Shown here one piece after another: positions 11,679-23,519 of a DNA stretch of 64,000 nt. A model generated the notes under the pieces. It did no database searches. It worked only from the letters and a program-made list of their open reading frames with translations, and was not told the origin of the DNA. This DNA comes from Mactromeris polynyma (taxonomy: Eukaryota > Mollusca > Bivalvia > Venerida > Mactridae), in NCBI GenBank assembly GCA_032209605.1, contig JASFXZ010000001.1, positions 13,596,256 to 13,660,255 of the forward strand, given 5' to 3'. A program made the translations under genes and the position numbers. The number at the start of each line of letters is the position of its first letter. Position 1 is the stretch's first letter.

Positions 11679-13542
11679 CTTCAACAGATTATTTTCAGTT
11701 GTCACGTTAAAGTGCATAGGCATAGAATATACTGGTGTTCATTCGTGTAGCCCTTCGTTGATCTTACCAACGTGGGTTGTTGTTCATATACAAAATTGCT
11801 TTTAAAAAGACTTTCAGAACTTTCAAGAACATATTTTAAAAGCAACAAGAGAAATGACAGCTCCTACTACAGCTCCACTAAAATAAAAAGAGTAGAAATT
11901 AAACGGCAACATATAACAATGCATTGATTTATAGTGTAGACAATACAGAATTGATAATATTTTATCAACAACGCCATTGTCAACTGCAATACCATTGTTA
12001 TCCCAGCCGAATTATCTCCCTTACGTCTGGGTAACAATATCAATATTCAATTAGATCTATTCACTTTTATAATGCCTTAAATATGTCAGGATATTACGCC
12101 AGCCGAGTTGAAACCCTCCATAGAATAAGTGTTGAGTTCCTTTGTCTATCGTAATCAGGAATTAAGAAAGTTCATGTCTTTGTCGTCTGCAGTCTTTCTC
12201 CTGCGCAGTGGTCTCCCTTCATGGTAGTGTCGCGGAATAAACACCACAACATCGGAGCTTATAAGTGACACTTCCAGTTCATCTAAAGTCTAATACATAA
12301 TTATATATCTGTTTTTTCTGATTTAGGTAAGTTGATTGCCAGGCAACGTCTCGTATCTGAAATGCTTAAGGCTAACTTAACTATATTCATACCCAACTTT
12401 CATAGCGCCCCGCTGCCACCGTCGATAACGTGGTTAATGGGGAAAATACATGGGAACGGTGGGAAATCGTTAATATCTCAACAACGGATTGAGATATCAA
12501 AATTGTGCAAACGGTTTTGAAAATATTAACATTTCTGCAATACATATTCCGTTTTTCAGAAGGTTTGTGAACTAACATTTTGAACCATGGCTATATATAC
12601 AAAGAAGGGGAAAAACGGACTGGTCGGTTTTAAAACCCAATATCTCAGTAAATAAAAGGAAATCTAAATTTGTGCAAGCGGCTTTACAATCTTCATTCCT
12701 TAAGCTTTACACATATGAAAATTTGATAGAAAAATAAATAATTTCATTTTGGTCCTTTTTAACTTTGCACCTCCAAATGATGATCTCCATTTCTTCTTCT
12801 TTCTATTTCATATTGTTACTGCATGTGTATATCGATCACAGCGCCATATCTCCACATGTGGTCACTTAAGATGTTATCTCAATCTAACTCAGACGAAAAG
12901 AAAAATGAGGATACCGCCGACTAATATTTAGTGAAAGATTATTTTACAAACTATCAATTGTACCCCACCTGCTAGAAATCGTTATTGGTCACCACCTTAG
13001 AGATAATGTTGTTGTTCACACATATAACACCAGGTATCAGAATGTCTTATTGACAGGTGTCAGTCTTTAATACACAGATATTTCTTTTACATAAACAATC
13101 TAAAACTTATGAAATGATATCAATTAGATAGATAATTTATTGCAAATTCAGTAAGCCAAAGCCCATGTGTACTAACATAAATACATGTACATACAATTTC
13201 ACATTACAGACGTAACAAGTGGCAACTAGTCAAATCAAGAAAACGTATACATGTATCTTAATGTAAGAAATAAGTGAAACGAAAGTTACATGTTTTAGAT
13301 ATTGAGTCATAGAATGTATTGGGATACTTCTAGGTTTATATCTACCGGATTATGCGATGATACTATTAATCTTGACATCGCGATCCTAAATTTACTAATA
13401 TTAATAGATTTTAGATAAAATTGATACTCAAAATTAATAACAGATTTAAAGAAATGCGCCCTACTCGAGTTTTCCAAACGACTCTGCCAATTTTGAATAC
13501 TAGTGTCTATAAGTCGTTGTTTAAAAATGTTTAAAAATACTT
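11679..13542. other. Intergenic stretch
   Basis: No gene recognised. Two weakly similar segments (about 12445-12540 and 12615-12700) share AATATCTCA and TTTGTGCAA(A/G)CGG, suggesting an old duplicated repeat. Confidence 0.4.
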
Positions 13543-13544
13543 TA

Positions 13545-14575
13545 GGGCGAATTTGTTTTGCAAAACCTGGTTAAGGTTTGAGGTTTCAGTTTTGTAGTAG
13601 TTTGGTTGAAAAACTTAAACCAGTTAAGATTAAGATTGGTCAGTTTTGTAGTAGTTTGGTTGAAAAACTTAAACCAGTTAAGATTAAGATTGGTCTGCAA
13701 ACAAACAGTTGGTTTAGTCAATGAAAAATGGCCCACGTGATTTTGATTGTGCGAGATTGCAGACAGATTGGTGCGTGATAAGAAAATCAGAGTTAAGAAC
13801 TTTCAAACGTCTGTTTTGCAACGTAACAGAGTGAAAAATTTTAAAGCCAGGTTCCCATGTAGTAAAGAAACATTTATTTGTAAACATTGCCCCACATATG
13901 AGTGGCACGGTCACCCGCCATAAAATCAATCCACCATTTTGTTTAACTAGTATACGATTATTCGCTTAAATCAAACCAGACAAACCACACTTGGAGGTAG
14001 TTCGGTCAGTTTGATTAACCACTTTAAGGGCGAATTTGTTTTGCAAAACCTGGTTCAGGTTTGAGGTTTCAGTTTTGTAGTAGTTTGGTTGAAAAACTTA
14101 AACCAGTTAAGATTAAGATTGGTCTGCAAACAAACAGATGGTTTAGTCAATGAAAAATGGCCCACGTGATTTTGATTGTGCGAGATTGCAGACAGATTGG
14201 TGCGTGATAAGAAAATCAGAGTTAAGAACTTTCAAACGTCTGTTTTGCAACGTAACAGAGTGGACAATTTTAAAGCCAGGTTCCCATGTAGTAAAGAAAC
14301 ATTAATTTTTAAAAATTGTGCCACATATGAGTGGCACGGTCACCCGCCATAAAATCAGTCCACCATTTTGTTTAACTAGTATACGATTATTCGGATAAAT
14401 CAAACCAGACAAACCACACTTGGAGGCAGTTCGGTCAGTTTGATTAACCAGTTTAAGATTTGTTATTAACAAATACAAAAACTTGTTTTAGTTTGAAACC
14501 AGTTAGTTAAAACAAATGAAAGGTTTGACAAACCAGTTTTGGATTCAAACCGGTTTGGTACAAACAAATTCGCCC
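13545..14575. mobile_element. TA-flanked MITE-like element with internal tandem duplication
   Basis: Left end GGGCGAATTTGTTTTGC. The right end read in reverse is GGGCGAATTTGTTTGTACC. The element is flanked by TA at 13543-13544 and 14576-14577. A second internal start (GGGCGAATTTGTTTTGC) lies at 14028, so the element holds two copies of most of its body. The first copy also has a 54-bp tandem duplication (units at 13586 and 13640). No transposase. Confidence 0.8.
13586..13693. repeat. 54-bp tandem duplication inside the MITE
   Basis: Two essentially identical 54-bp units begin TCAGTTTTGTAGTAGTTTGG at 13586 and 13640. The second element copy (from 14028) has only one. Confidence 0.9.
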
Positions 14576-15552
14576 TAAGTGTATACAAGATAATTATGGT
14601 GTTTTTCTATATTCCAACATTCATTAATCATTTGCAAGAAGTATCTTATTGTAACAATGAGGTTAAGATGCAGCGAAAATGTGTCAAAATTCTATGTTAT
14701 TTTACTGAATCTCGCATCACCAATTTTGTTTGCAAATTTCTTTATCCGTCTATCGAGTGACGCTCAGTATTATCATATCGAAGTTCTCGAATATTACTTC
14801 AGCAACTTTACTTTGATCATTTAAGTGAATGTTATTATTAATTAGTATTATCAAAGTGCCAATTTAAACGAGTAACACTGATTGATCATGACCCGGATTT
14901 GTTCGATTGTACCAACTTCGGATAGTCACAATTTTCGGATAATTTATGACAATGGTTCAAATTTGTCTATTTTAGATGACAGCGGTTTAAATCCAGTGAA
15001 GAAGATAAAGGGATAATTGATGAATTTCATCCACAATCAAGTCAACCACTTACTGCCCCAAATTGAATTATACTAGACTCCTATGATTTTTGGACTCATA
15101 TTTCTTCCCAGGGACGCAAATCCAAATCCAAGTGAGAACCCTGACTCCTATGTTGATGTCGCATACCAAGATGACTGGTATACCCTGTCCACTATTTTTG
15201 CCTCAGATATTTATGACAGTTGTAAAGGTCGCCTTTTCAAGAGACTAGAACATACAACATGTGACCATGCGAAAAGACGTTAAATGAATACAGAAAGCAT
15301 AGATCTGTGATAACATGTGACTTGAGATGTTGTATACATTCAGGGAGACAATGGTTATACAGGATTGTCGGAAGATAAAAAACTTTTGAATTTGTAGATG
15401 AGTATTTTTGAGAAGAAATATTACTGTATTTGTACATGTTATTCATTGCTTTTCTATAAATGTGTACCAAAATAACTACAATGGAATGAAGGAAATAAAA
15501 TTACAATATTAGATCTTTATTAATAATAATTAATAATTAATAGTAAGATAAC
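14576..15552. other. Intergenic stretch
   Basis: No gene, RNA or clear repeat recognised. The short ORFs lack domains and neighbouring splice signals. Confidence 0.4.
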
Positions 15553-15712
15553 GTACCCCTTATCGAAATGTTAATCAATCCGCGTCAAGGTTACACACGT
15601 TGTGCGGTTGAAGAGAAATTGCCTTAATGTTAAGGTTAATGTAAGATTCATTAGTTTATACAACACTGATATGCAAATAGCAAAACCATGTTAGTACGGC
15701 TGCCCCGAAAAA
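15553..15712 (-). repeat. Dispersed SINE-like repeat, copy 2
   Basis: Reverse-strand copy of the repeat at 4649-4803: it begins GTACCCCTTATCGAAATG and ends near GTACGGCTGCCCCGAAAAA. Same order of shared blocks as copies 1 and 3. Confidence 0.7.
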
Positions 15713-16160
15713 GGCAAATGAATGTGTTTATCTGGTCGACATTCGCTACGCACATTTTCCCCTATTAATGCACATTTATGGTAGTTCGGTCGACCTGGTA
15801 TGGGTATTTCCTCCGAACACCATATAGGGACTTTTCGAAGTCGAAGGGGGAAACGGTATCAATTTGTATCCGTTTTAAATGATTATACATAGAAAGAATA
15901 CCTCGGATGAAAATGGTGCATAATTTAATATAATTTTTTTCGATAGAGGCATGAATGTATAATACATTCTGATAAATCAGTGCAGCCCGGGCCAATTTCA
16001 TTATGCTGGCTAAACACAGCGGGGTGGCTAATTAGGTCGCGAATGATAAAGATCATGAGACGTTAAAGTGGCGTATATATAATCGGTTATTGCATGGAGC
16101 CAATATCGATCAGATCTGGGAAATATTGCGATGAGCCAGAAAGTTGGACATGTCTGAATT
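15713..16160. other. Intergenic stretch
   Basis: No gene recognised. It is less AT-rich than the surrounding DNA and includes GGTCGACCTGG and other CpG-containing words. Confidence 0.35.
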
Positions 16161-16198
16161 GTATGGAATTACAATTGGGTGGTCCGGCCCCAACAATA
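16161..16198 (+). repeat. Left arm of a perfect 38-bp inverted repeat
   Basis: Begins GTATGGAATTACAATTGGGT and continues GGTCCGGCCCCAACAATA. It is the exact reverse complement of 16523-16560. Confidence 0.95.
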
Positions 16199-16522
16199 AA
16201 CTTAATACTTGTCCATGTCCCCACTCACATCTGTTACTCCCGGAGGTCTGTGTGGGGAGGTACTGTCTTTTGTATGTGGCGTTAATCATGTAGCAACTTA
16301 TTCTCTCTCTTTTGATACACAAAAAAGAATGGTTTGTATATTACTGCAACTTCAATGGAACTTTTTAAATCATAACCAATTTAAACCAGGACCATCATAT
16401 AATTGCTACAAATAATACGTGTAGTTGACTGCTTGTGTCTTAAATTTATGGTAGAATATTTCTGTCATTAATTTACGTGATCGGCCACGTATTAACTTTT
16501 GAAAGATGAAAATGCCTTTGTA

Positions 16523-16560
16523 TATTGTTGGGGCCGGACCACCCAATTGTAATTCCATAC
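16523..16560 (-). repeat. Right arm of a perfect 38-bp inverted repeat
   Basis: Exact reverse complement of 16161-16198, with 324 bp between the arms. It ends directly where LINE coding homology begins, so the LINE may be truncated into or next to this element. Confidence 0.95.
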
Positions 16561-19038
16561 AGTTGCTGATCAATATGCTCGAGCTAATCATCTGATTCTC
16601 TTCAACCTTCAACAAATGGTCACTATCCCCACTAGAAATGACAATGTCTTAGATCTATTTCTTACACACTCTCCATCCCTAGTGCATACTATAAAAACAC
16701 TCCCAAGCCTAGGTAATTCTGACCATGACATTGTCTTTCACGAACTAAACTTAAAAATAGGAAGACCCGTCCAACCCAAAAGATTAATCAAGATGTATGG
16801 GAAAATAAATTCGTCAAACTTTAAGCGGGATCTTATTGAGTTCGGAGATAAATTTGCTAACTCCGTATACTCAGACCCCAATTCAGCATGGAATGTGTTC
16901 AAAGATGAACTTCATCGTTTGAGCTCCCTACACATCCCTACAAAAAATATTAAATTACGTATGGATCTCCCTTGGTTAACCCCTACTATCCTTAGGCTAA
17001 TAAGAAAACGGGACAAAATGTACGCAAAAATGCAAAAAGCCCACCAAAACTCCCCCAACATTTCTAAATCATTTAAAGACCTTAAGTATAAGATCCAAAT
17101 CAAATAAGAAACGCTTACTGGTCATACCTGGAGACAGTCATTTTTGATGGCGATTCCCAGTCAACCAACCACAAAAAATTCTACCAATATGTGAAACATA
17201 ATAAGACAGAAAACTGTGGTGTAGCACCCCTCAAGGATAAGGGTCTTACTTATACAGACCCCTTAGACAAGGCTAACATCCTCAATAAGCAATTTGAGTC
17301 TGCGTTTTCAAAACCCCAACCTCTCAGTCTTAAACAACTATCTAAACAAATTGCTTCCCCCATATCAACACCAAAGATGACCGAGATTAACATAACGGTC
17401 GAGGGTGTTGATAAGTTACTTCTTGGGTTATCGCCAAACAAAGCCTGTGGCCCCGATGCAATCTCACCAAAAAGAGCTACACCACGAAATTTCTCCCATT
17501 CTTACTAAGATCTTTAATTTATCACTAGAAACATGTATCGTACCAACAGATTGGAAAAGTGCAGTTGTCGCCCCAATATATAAGAAAGGTCCTAAGTCCA
17601 AGGCCAGTAACTACATGCCAATCTCCCTTACCTGCATTGCTTCCAAACTTATGGAGCATATCTTGGTTTCCAACATCATGACACATTTTGATAATAATGA
17701 CCTACTTAGCCAGTACCAGCATGGCTTTCGATCTAAGCATAGCTGTGAATCACAACTAATTGGTTTCACACAAGAGGTCTTCGACAACCTTGAATCTGGT
17801 AAACAAACTGATGTCATTGTTATGGATTTTAGCAAGGCATTCGACAAGGTTGATCACAACAAATTAATCTACAAACTTAATCAGCTGGGCATCCATCCTC
17901 TGGCATCAAGATGGATTCAGTCATTTCTAAAGGACCGATCTCAAAAAGTAGTAGTTGACGGCTGCACTTCTGATACCTTACCTGTCCTATCTGGAGTACC
18001 CCATGGTTCAGTCCTATGTCCATGTCTATTCTTAGCATATATCAACGACCTACCTGACTCAATAAAAAGGAGGTCCAGACTGTTTGCTGATGACACTATT
18101 GTCTATCTCACAGTCAAATCTTCATCAGATTCCCAAATTCTGCAAAATGACCTTAAGGCCCTTGAACAATGGGAACGGGATTGGAGCATGGAATTTAAGT
18201 GTGAGGTGTTGAGGATAACCCGTAAAAGGAAACCACTAATCTTCCCATACAAACTACATGGCGTAGAACTAAAAATCACCGATGCCGCTAAGTACTTAGG
18301 GGTGACCATCTCTAAAGATCTTAATTGGTCTACCCACATCAATAATATGACAGCTAAGGCAAATTACACCCTCAGATTTATTAGGAGAAATGTCAAAACA
18401 TCAAACAAAGATTTAAACATAAAGGCCTACAACACCTATGTCCGTCCACAACTTGAGTACTGTTCAACAATTTGGCACCCCTGGCAAAAAACCCTAACAA
18501 ATAAGATCGAAATGATCAACAGGTCAGTGGCCCGCTATGTCTGCAACAACTATGACTTTACAAGCAGTGTCACTCAAATGCTAATTGATCTAAACTGGCA
18601 GACCCTTGAATACCGCCGATTATCATCATCTCTTATCCTTTTATACTAAATCAGATATAACCTAGTCTTTATAGATCATGATCACCTCACCCCTACCAGG
18701 AATCTAAACTACCTAATTCCGCATTCTCGTACTCAATAGCATGCCAATACCTTTTTCCCCAGAACCATTCGTTTGTGGAACTCCCTCCCCCACCATATAC
18801 AGTCCAGCCCCAGTCTAAGTGTTTTTGCTGAGCGGCTGGTCAGTGTACCACTCATTTAAATCCGCGTCCTGTTTTTACCAATGTTTAACATTTGCACTAG
18901 TCTTTTTCTTTTTAACTTGCACAGCACGAGACTATATCTCTTTTAAACCACTGTCACCTGACTTGCGCCTCCCTGTCATAATCAAATTTCTGATTGTTGG
19001 GAGTATCATGTAGATAGGTAGATAGATAGGTAGGTATG
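16561..19038 (+). mobile_element. 5'-truncated CR1/Jockey-like non-LTR retrotransposon
   Basis: Starts in the end of the endonuclease domain and runs through a reverse transcriptase to a 3' microsatellite of TAGATAGG/TAGG units at about 19012-19038, a typical tail of this LINE type. Frameshifts near 17100 and 17470 and stops near 18649 and 18735 show it is dead. Confidence 0.88.
16562..18837 (+). pseudogene. LINE ORF2 remnant: endonuclease C terminus plus reverse transcriptase
   Basis: Frame 16562-17106 encodes the endonuclease end, with VTIPTRNDNVLDLFLTHSP and GNSDHD, then a linker. A frameshift near 17100 leads to frame 17107-17480 (NAYWSYLE, FYQYVK, SPNKACGPDAISPK). A second shift near 17470 leads to the main RT frame to 18649. 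RT motifs: PTDWKSAVVAPIYKK, SLTCIASKLMEHI, QHGFRSKHSC, DFSKAFDKVDH, SGVPHGSVLCPCLF (usual SGVPQGSVLGPLLF, so Q, G and L are changed), and the catalytic FADD at 18083-18094. The thumb region runs to NWQTLEYRR. A stop replaces a codon in LLY-IRYNL, and the tail FFPRTIRLWNSLPH resumes downstream of a further break. Not translatable as one protein. Confidence 0.88.
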
Positions 19039-19697
19039 ATGGCTAAAATGTGCCACCATACACATATATGTCTCCATCATTTTATCGTATACAGCAAGTA
19101 TGTAAAGTAGTTTAGTCCATATCATATTATGCAGATCGATATGTGGTTTGGGTATGGTGGATTTCTTACAGTTTCTATAGCTCTGAAATTCTTCACAATT
19201 TTATTTTGTATAAAGTTCCCCCAGGTGAATCATGACCTTGCATTATGTTATGATTTAACAGTACAACTTTCATCGAGTTATGTGTGTATATAGCCTACTA
19301 CAAAGCTATCGTTTTATGTACCTGCAGTGTATTGAATGCTTACCTGGGTAATATAAATTTACATGCTTCACATCGCACAAATGTTCGCCTACACAGGTTT
19401 ATACACAAGACTGTCAAACTATAGACGGGTTTTTCTATATGCTAGATAAAACTTGTGAATGAACTGTTTACCAGCATTGATCGAAGTTTTACATATAGTT
19501 CTTATTTGGATAGTGTATTAAAGTTTGGAATTAATCATTGGTTTGGTTCAGTCTTGTTTGTGATTGAACGCAGTTTCGGGATTACTTGTTGTGACAAACC
19601 GAACTAGAAAACCTATAATACAGGTGTTTGTGTTGTAAAATTCGCTACAGCGAAGTTCACTTGGTTCATAACGGAACAATTTGGACACTTCATTTGG
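19039..19697 (+). promoter_or_regulatory. Upstream region of the profilin-like gene
   Basis: No coding signal. A possible acceptor CATTTCAG ends at about 19709, just before the profilin start, so a 5' UTR intron is possible. I could not pick out a TATA box with confidence. Confidence 0.25.
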
Positions 19698-19723
19698 CTA
19701 CATTTCAGTGACAGAGTATATTA

Positions 19724-20179
19724 ATGGATACACAAGTACAGGTCCAACAGCCCCGGGTCCCGGGGTTCATGAACCTGGAGGACAGCATAAACTATTTCGT
19801 CGGCAAGGGTAAAGTTACGAAAGCTGCCATATACGACAGCGGTGGAAAACCTCTTGCTGGGACCCCGGATATGCAAATTTCTGACCAAGATGTACGAGCT
19901 ATCGCTAATTGCGTGTCTATACCGATAAATGTCTACGACAGAACACAATTCGGTCTATTCATTGGTCATGTACGATATATTTGCTTTAAAGTTGATACAC
20001 GGACAGTGATCGGTATTACTAAGGATGAACTTTTCGTTGCGCATCAGTGTGATACCGTCATGATCATTGCCCATCTGGAGCTAAATCCGCAAGCTACCAA
20101 AATCAGCTGTCTAGGAGAAGTATGGAATTTTGCAGAAGAACTCAAATCTCACATGGAGGTATCAACATTCGTGCAATAA
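19724..20179 (+). CDS. Profilin-like protein, single exon
   Basis: Encodes 151 residues; profilins are usually about 125-140. Residues 1-15 (MDTQVQVQQPRVPGF) are an N-terminal extension. The profilin fold then follows: a first helix (LEDSINYFVGKGKV), a strand with KAAIYDSGGKPLA, a helix with DVRAIANCV, strands FGLFIGHVRYICFKVD, VIGITKDELFVAHQCDTVMIIAH, and the C-terminal helix EVWNFAEELKSHM. Profilins bind actin monomers and poly-proline ligands in the cytosol. The N-terminal tryptophan of the poly-proline site is not present at its usual place (NLEDSINYF), so ligand binding may differ. The coding sequence has no intron, which fits a retrogene or a compact gene. The start at 19724 is the first in-frame ATG and gives a profilin-sized product. 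Confidence 0.75.
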   Translation: MDTQVQVQQPRVPGFMNLEDSINYFVGKGKVTKAAIYDSGGKPLAGTPDMQISDQDVRAIANCVSIPINVYDRTQFGLFIGHVRYICFKVDTRTVIGITKDELFVAHQCDTVMIIAHLELNPQATKISCLGEVWNFAEELKSHMEVSTFVQ

Positions 20180-20268
20180 GCCGGCGAGTAATACGGACTT
20201 CTTGTTTGGACTCAAATCAACACTGGTTTTGTTTAAATACATTTGTATTGTTTACGACGGTATGGTGC

Positions 20269-20274
20269 AATAAA
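20269..20274 (+). terminator. Polyadenylation signal AATAAA, profilin-like gene
   Basis: First AATAAA after the stop codon, 90 bp downstream. A second lies at 20467-20472. Confidence 0.6.
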
Positions 20275-20472
20275 GTTCGATCTTGTGTCACGCCTTAAAA
20301 ATGTGGATGTTATCTTGGTATAATATGGATGATGTTTTGATAGTGTGGGTATAATTAATGTAGTATTATGTTTGTACCTTTTATTTAAAAAATAACATTG
20401 CGTATACTGAATGACATTATAAGTTTAACATCATCTAGCAAGTTTGTTTGCTTTGCATTTTATCTGAATAAA

Positions 20473-21289
20473 GCAAATGTTCTTCCCGTCTACACGTTCG
20501 GCTTATTGGTGCGGCTCATTTTATGATCTGACGTTTTATAGTGGACATTCCTCAATTTTTAAGATTCTGTTTTGAGCTTTTTTGCCAGATTCTTCAAATC
20601 TTAAATCTCGATAAAGTGTGTTTATATGTGAAGTTAATGCTATATTGATCGATTGTTGGCTATCTTTTGATATATTCACGTACTCGTTCCTGTATGGTTT
20701 AATATTATATAGTGTCCCCAATGATAATGTGGTTCCTGTACAAACAGTGGCACTCGTTCATTTATGGTAAACTGAAAATACGCGTTTCATTTGATCAGTA
20801 AACATTGTTAAAAGGGATAGCTTGTATTTAGCAATTTAGCATAGCTCAACTTGTGACTGTACACTCTGCTTACTGAAAATGAAATAGAAATAAATATTTG
20901 ATTTATATTGATATTTACTTACTCTAAAGAAAACCTTGCACCTTAAGTTTTTTATTGACTCATCCAAATCTATTTATTGTTATGTTTGTACTTAACACGA
21001 CATCGTCGGGGACTCTGTAGCATGAATTAATATACGAGTGATGTCTATTTTTTCACATTGTACTGGTATATAGGGCTAATTTAGGGTTTGTTAATTGTAT
21101 ATCGAGTATTAACTTATATACACAACCATGTAACGAGCATTTCATTAGTTCTTCTGTAAAACAGCTGGGAGTAAAACTTATATCACATGTTCCTCAGCAG
21201 TTTCAAGCGATAAGTTCATTTTCGTTTATATATAACTAAACAAAAACCTCTTTGAACGGTAACACTCTCTTGTCATACTCATGTAACAC
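20473..21289. other. Intergenic stretch
   Basis: AT-rich; no gene, RNA or repeat recognised. Confidence 0.4.
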
Positions 21290-21512
21290 ATGTTTGCTTT
21301 GTTTAAATGGGGTTTACGCCGTTTTCAACACTTTAAAGGCATATACGGCGGTCAGTTGACATTCTTGGAATTAATTATCAACCCGTCCTTACTTGCTCTT
21401 CCTATATAGCATATACTGCCCAACTCGGAAATCGAACTGAGCTAGCCGGGCGGGTTAAGGCGTCTTTGCAACCTTAACGCTAAGCAATGCTCTACCACTG
21501 CTCTGTTTGGAG
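21290..21512 (-). repeat. tRNA-derived SINE, copy a
   Basis: On the minus strand it has a GTGGTAGAGCATTGC A-box-like head, a TAGCTCAGTTCGATTTCC stretch, GGTTGATAATTAATTCCA, CCGCCGTATATGCC, and a GGCGTAAACCCC tail. It shares its body with copies at 44000-44258 and 53077-53312. The head differs, as if rearranged. Confidence 0.7.
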
Positions 21513-21674
21513 CCGTTCAATAACGACATACCTTCGTTGAGGAGGAATGTTTGTCAGTGTATTGTGAATGCTACAAAATATCACGAAACTGATCTGTTGA
21601 AGCTAATCATTAATAAATTAAACATAAATAGAGCGGACTTTTAACAGACAGAAATGTTTTTCCTTTTTAAAAAA

Positions 21675-21751
21675 TCATCCAGTTTGATAACAAAAAAGCG
21701 AAAATTTACAAAGTTTGTAAATTTTCGCTTTTTTGTTATCAAACTGGATGA
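21675..21751. repeat. Near-perfect 77-bp palindrome (38-bp arms, 1-nt centre)
   Basis: Arms 21675-21712 (starting TCATCCAGTTTGATAACAAA) and 21714-21751 are exact reverse complements around a single G at 21713. There is no terminal repeat or open loop of the miRNA-precursor type. Confidence 0.97.
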
Positions 21752-22163
21752 ATTTTTACCAGACATATTAGACGGCCATACACATTGGTCAACTCTACAT
21801 TATTTCACAACACATGCTATCATCTCTGTCTTATTCGGTAGGGGATTAAGGGATTACTGTTTTACTTTTTGATAATAGAACGACTAGTTTTATCTAAACG
21901 TGTATCCGGTTTTCCTTTCATATTAGACAAAACTCTTTGTAAGCATACATATGTACAATTATATGATTAATATACTAACTGATACAATATTACCATTGTT
22001 TGTTTATAAACAAAAATAATGTTATAATGTAGTCCTGTATACGGTGTTCAATCGTTTCTTTATAATCATGAACTTATACTCCCAAAATAACCTTGTTATA
22101 TAAGTATACTATTGGTTAAATAATGCAAGCTAACTGTAGTCTATGGTTATTTAAAGATGTCTA

Positions 22164-22405
22164 TACAGGGTGTTAAAAAAGTTTGTTCACAAAGTTTCAA
22201 TTTTGATATAATGATAATTATGCTGTGTACACTGGCTTTATTTCGCATCATGCCTTGAAAGATACTATTTATTTCACGAATATCTGTTTTATTTAGAACT
22301 CTCGCACAGAAGTAAACTATTGGTCTATAGCGACGTAGATGTAAAGATCATATGAAAAGATACTAAAATTCAAACAATGTGAACGAGCTTTTTTAACACC
22401 CTGTA
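22164..22405. mobile_element. mariner-type MITE with CAGGGTG ends
   Basis: Left end TACAGGGTGTTAAAAAAG. The right end read in reverse is TACAGGGTGTTAAAAAAG with minor differences further in (TTTGTTC versus CTCGTTC). TA at both ends is the likely target duplication. About 242 bp, non-coding. Confidence 0.82.
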
Positions 22406-22578
22406 TTTTTTACAATTCATGTAGATTTGTGTCCCAGTCTGAGTACATGTATATTTATCCAATGGTACAAACCTGCGAAGTCTCATTCAAGCAGCACAGG
22501 ATCACCTGACACATATATTCTTATTTTGCTGAAATTAATTCGTAAACATTTTGAAATATTTACATAACTATATATGTT

Positions 22579-22733
22579 CAGGGCCGTAAATTGCCTCCCC
22601 TGGAAGGGGAGGCACCCTGCCGAGCGGAGGGAGGCGAAAAAATTGTTGGACCCTTTTTAGACAAAAAATGATTTTTTTTCAGCCCGCAATAGGAGGCAAC
22701 TGCCTACATACCTCCATGTAATTTACGGCCCTG
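22579..22733. mobile_element. 155-bp MITE with 14-bp perfect TIRs
   Basis: Ends CAGGGCCGTAAATT and its exact inverse. Direct repeats ATGTT (22574-22578 and 22734-22738) flank it, suggesting a 5-bp target duplication. The inside has GCCTCCCC/GGGGAGGC self-complementarity. Confidence 0.85.
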
Positions 22734-22738
22734 ATGTT

Positions 22739-23519
22739 AGCTGTCAACTATTCTTGCCAATTATTTACTGACTAACCCCTGTGGTGGTATTCATATTTGT
22801 GCTAACTTTCGTGCGATTTAAGGTAATATTCCCTGTTTATGTGTTGTGGCTTATACCAGATTTCTATAAGAAAGAATATTTCGTGAACTTTGAATGGGTA
22901 GTTCCAGTGATTGTTATAATCATTATGTTATTATAATTATTACATGTATGTAGATCTGAAGCGACCCTACGTATTTTTTCAGTTTAAACTATTCATGTGT
23001 TGGTACCTTGATATACAATTCTAGTGTTTTCTATTCTTGTATACAATGTATATGTACCGGTACAATGTAAAGCATATTCTTATTTGTTTATTTTCATATC
23101 AATTAAATTATTACACAAACGTTGGATTTGTTTACTTGTTAAATGTACGGAGTACAATTAGTTGTAGCCTATAGATACTTGATATGCGGATACATTCGCT
23201 ATTAAGTGAAATAGTATTTACCAAGAAATAATTGTGTTAGATACTTAATGTAACTGTTACTTCAACATACTGACATACAGGGACGGAGCTATAAACAAAC
23301 ACAGTTCGGTATTTGAATGCAATAGGCAGACTAAATGTACGTGATGACAATGACACAACTTCACTCACATATATACGAAACATGAAAGTTAACATGAAGT
23401 TACTTCGAAAGACTACGAGTCATTCGTTATCCAATTAAAGAGAACCATGACATATTTCTGCTAAGTTAGATTAAATATATTTATTTCAAAACAAATGAGA
23501 AACAAGTTCTTACAACTAA
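22739..23519. other. Intergenic stretch
   Basis: AT-rich; no gene recognised. Confidence 0.4.

Noticed and set aside
13542..13736. ORF with repeated NLNLNWFKFFNQTTTKL
   Set aside because: It is the 54-bp tandem duplication of the MITE read on the minus strand.
17405..18649. Functional reverse transcriptase gene
   Set aside because: The frame is long but lacks the start and end of the protein, carries frameshifts on the 5' side and a stop inside the 3' domain, and has altered motif residues. It is a dead LINE.
21675..21751. microRNA precursor
   Set aside because: A single-base loop and fully perfect stem are unlike animal precursors, which have loops of several bases and mismatches.
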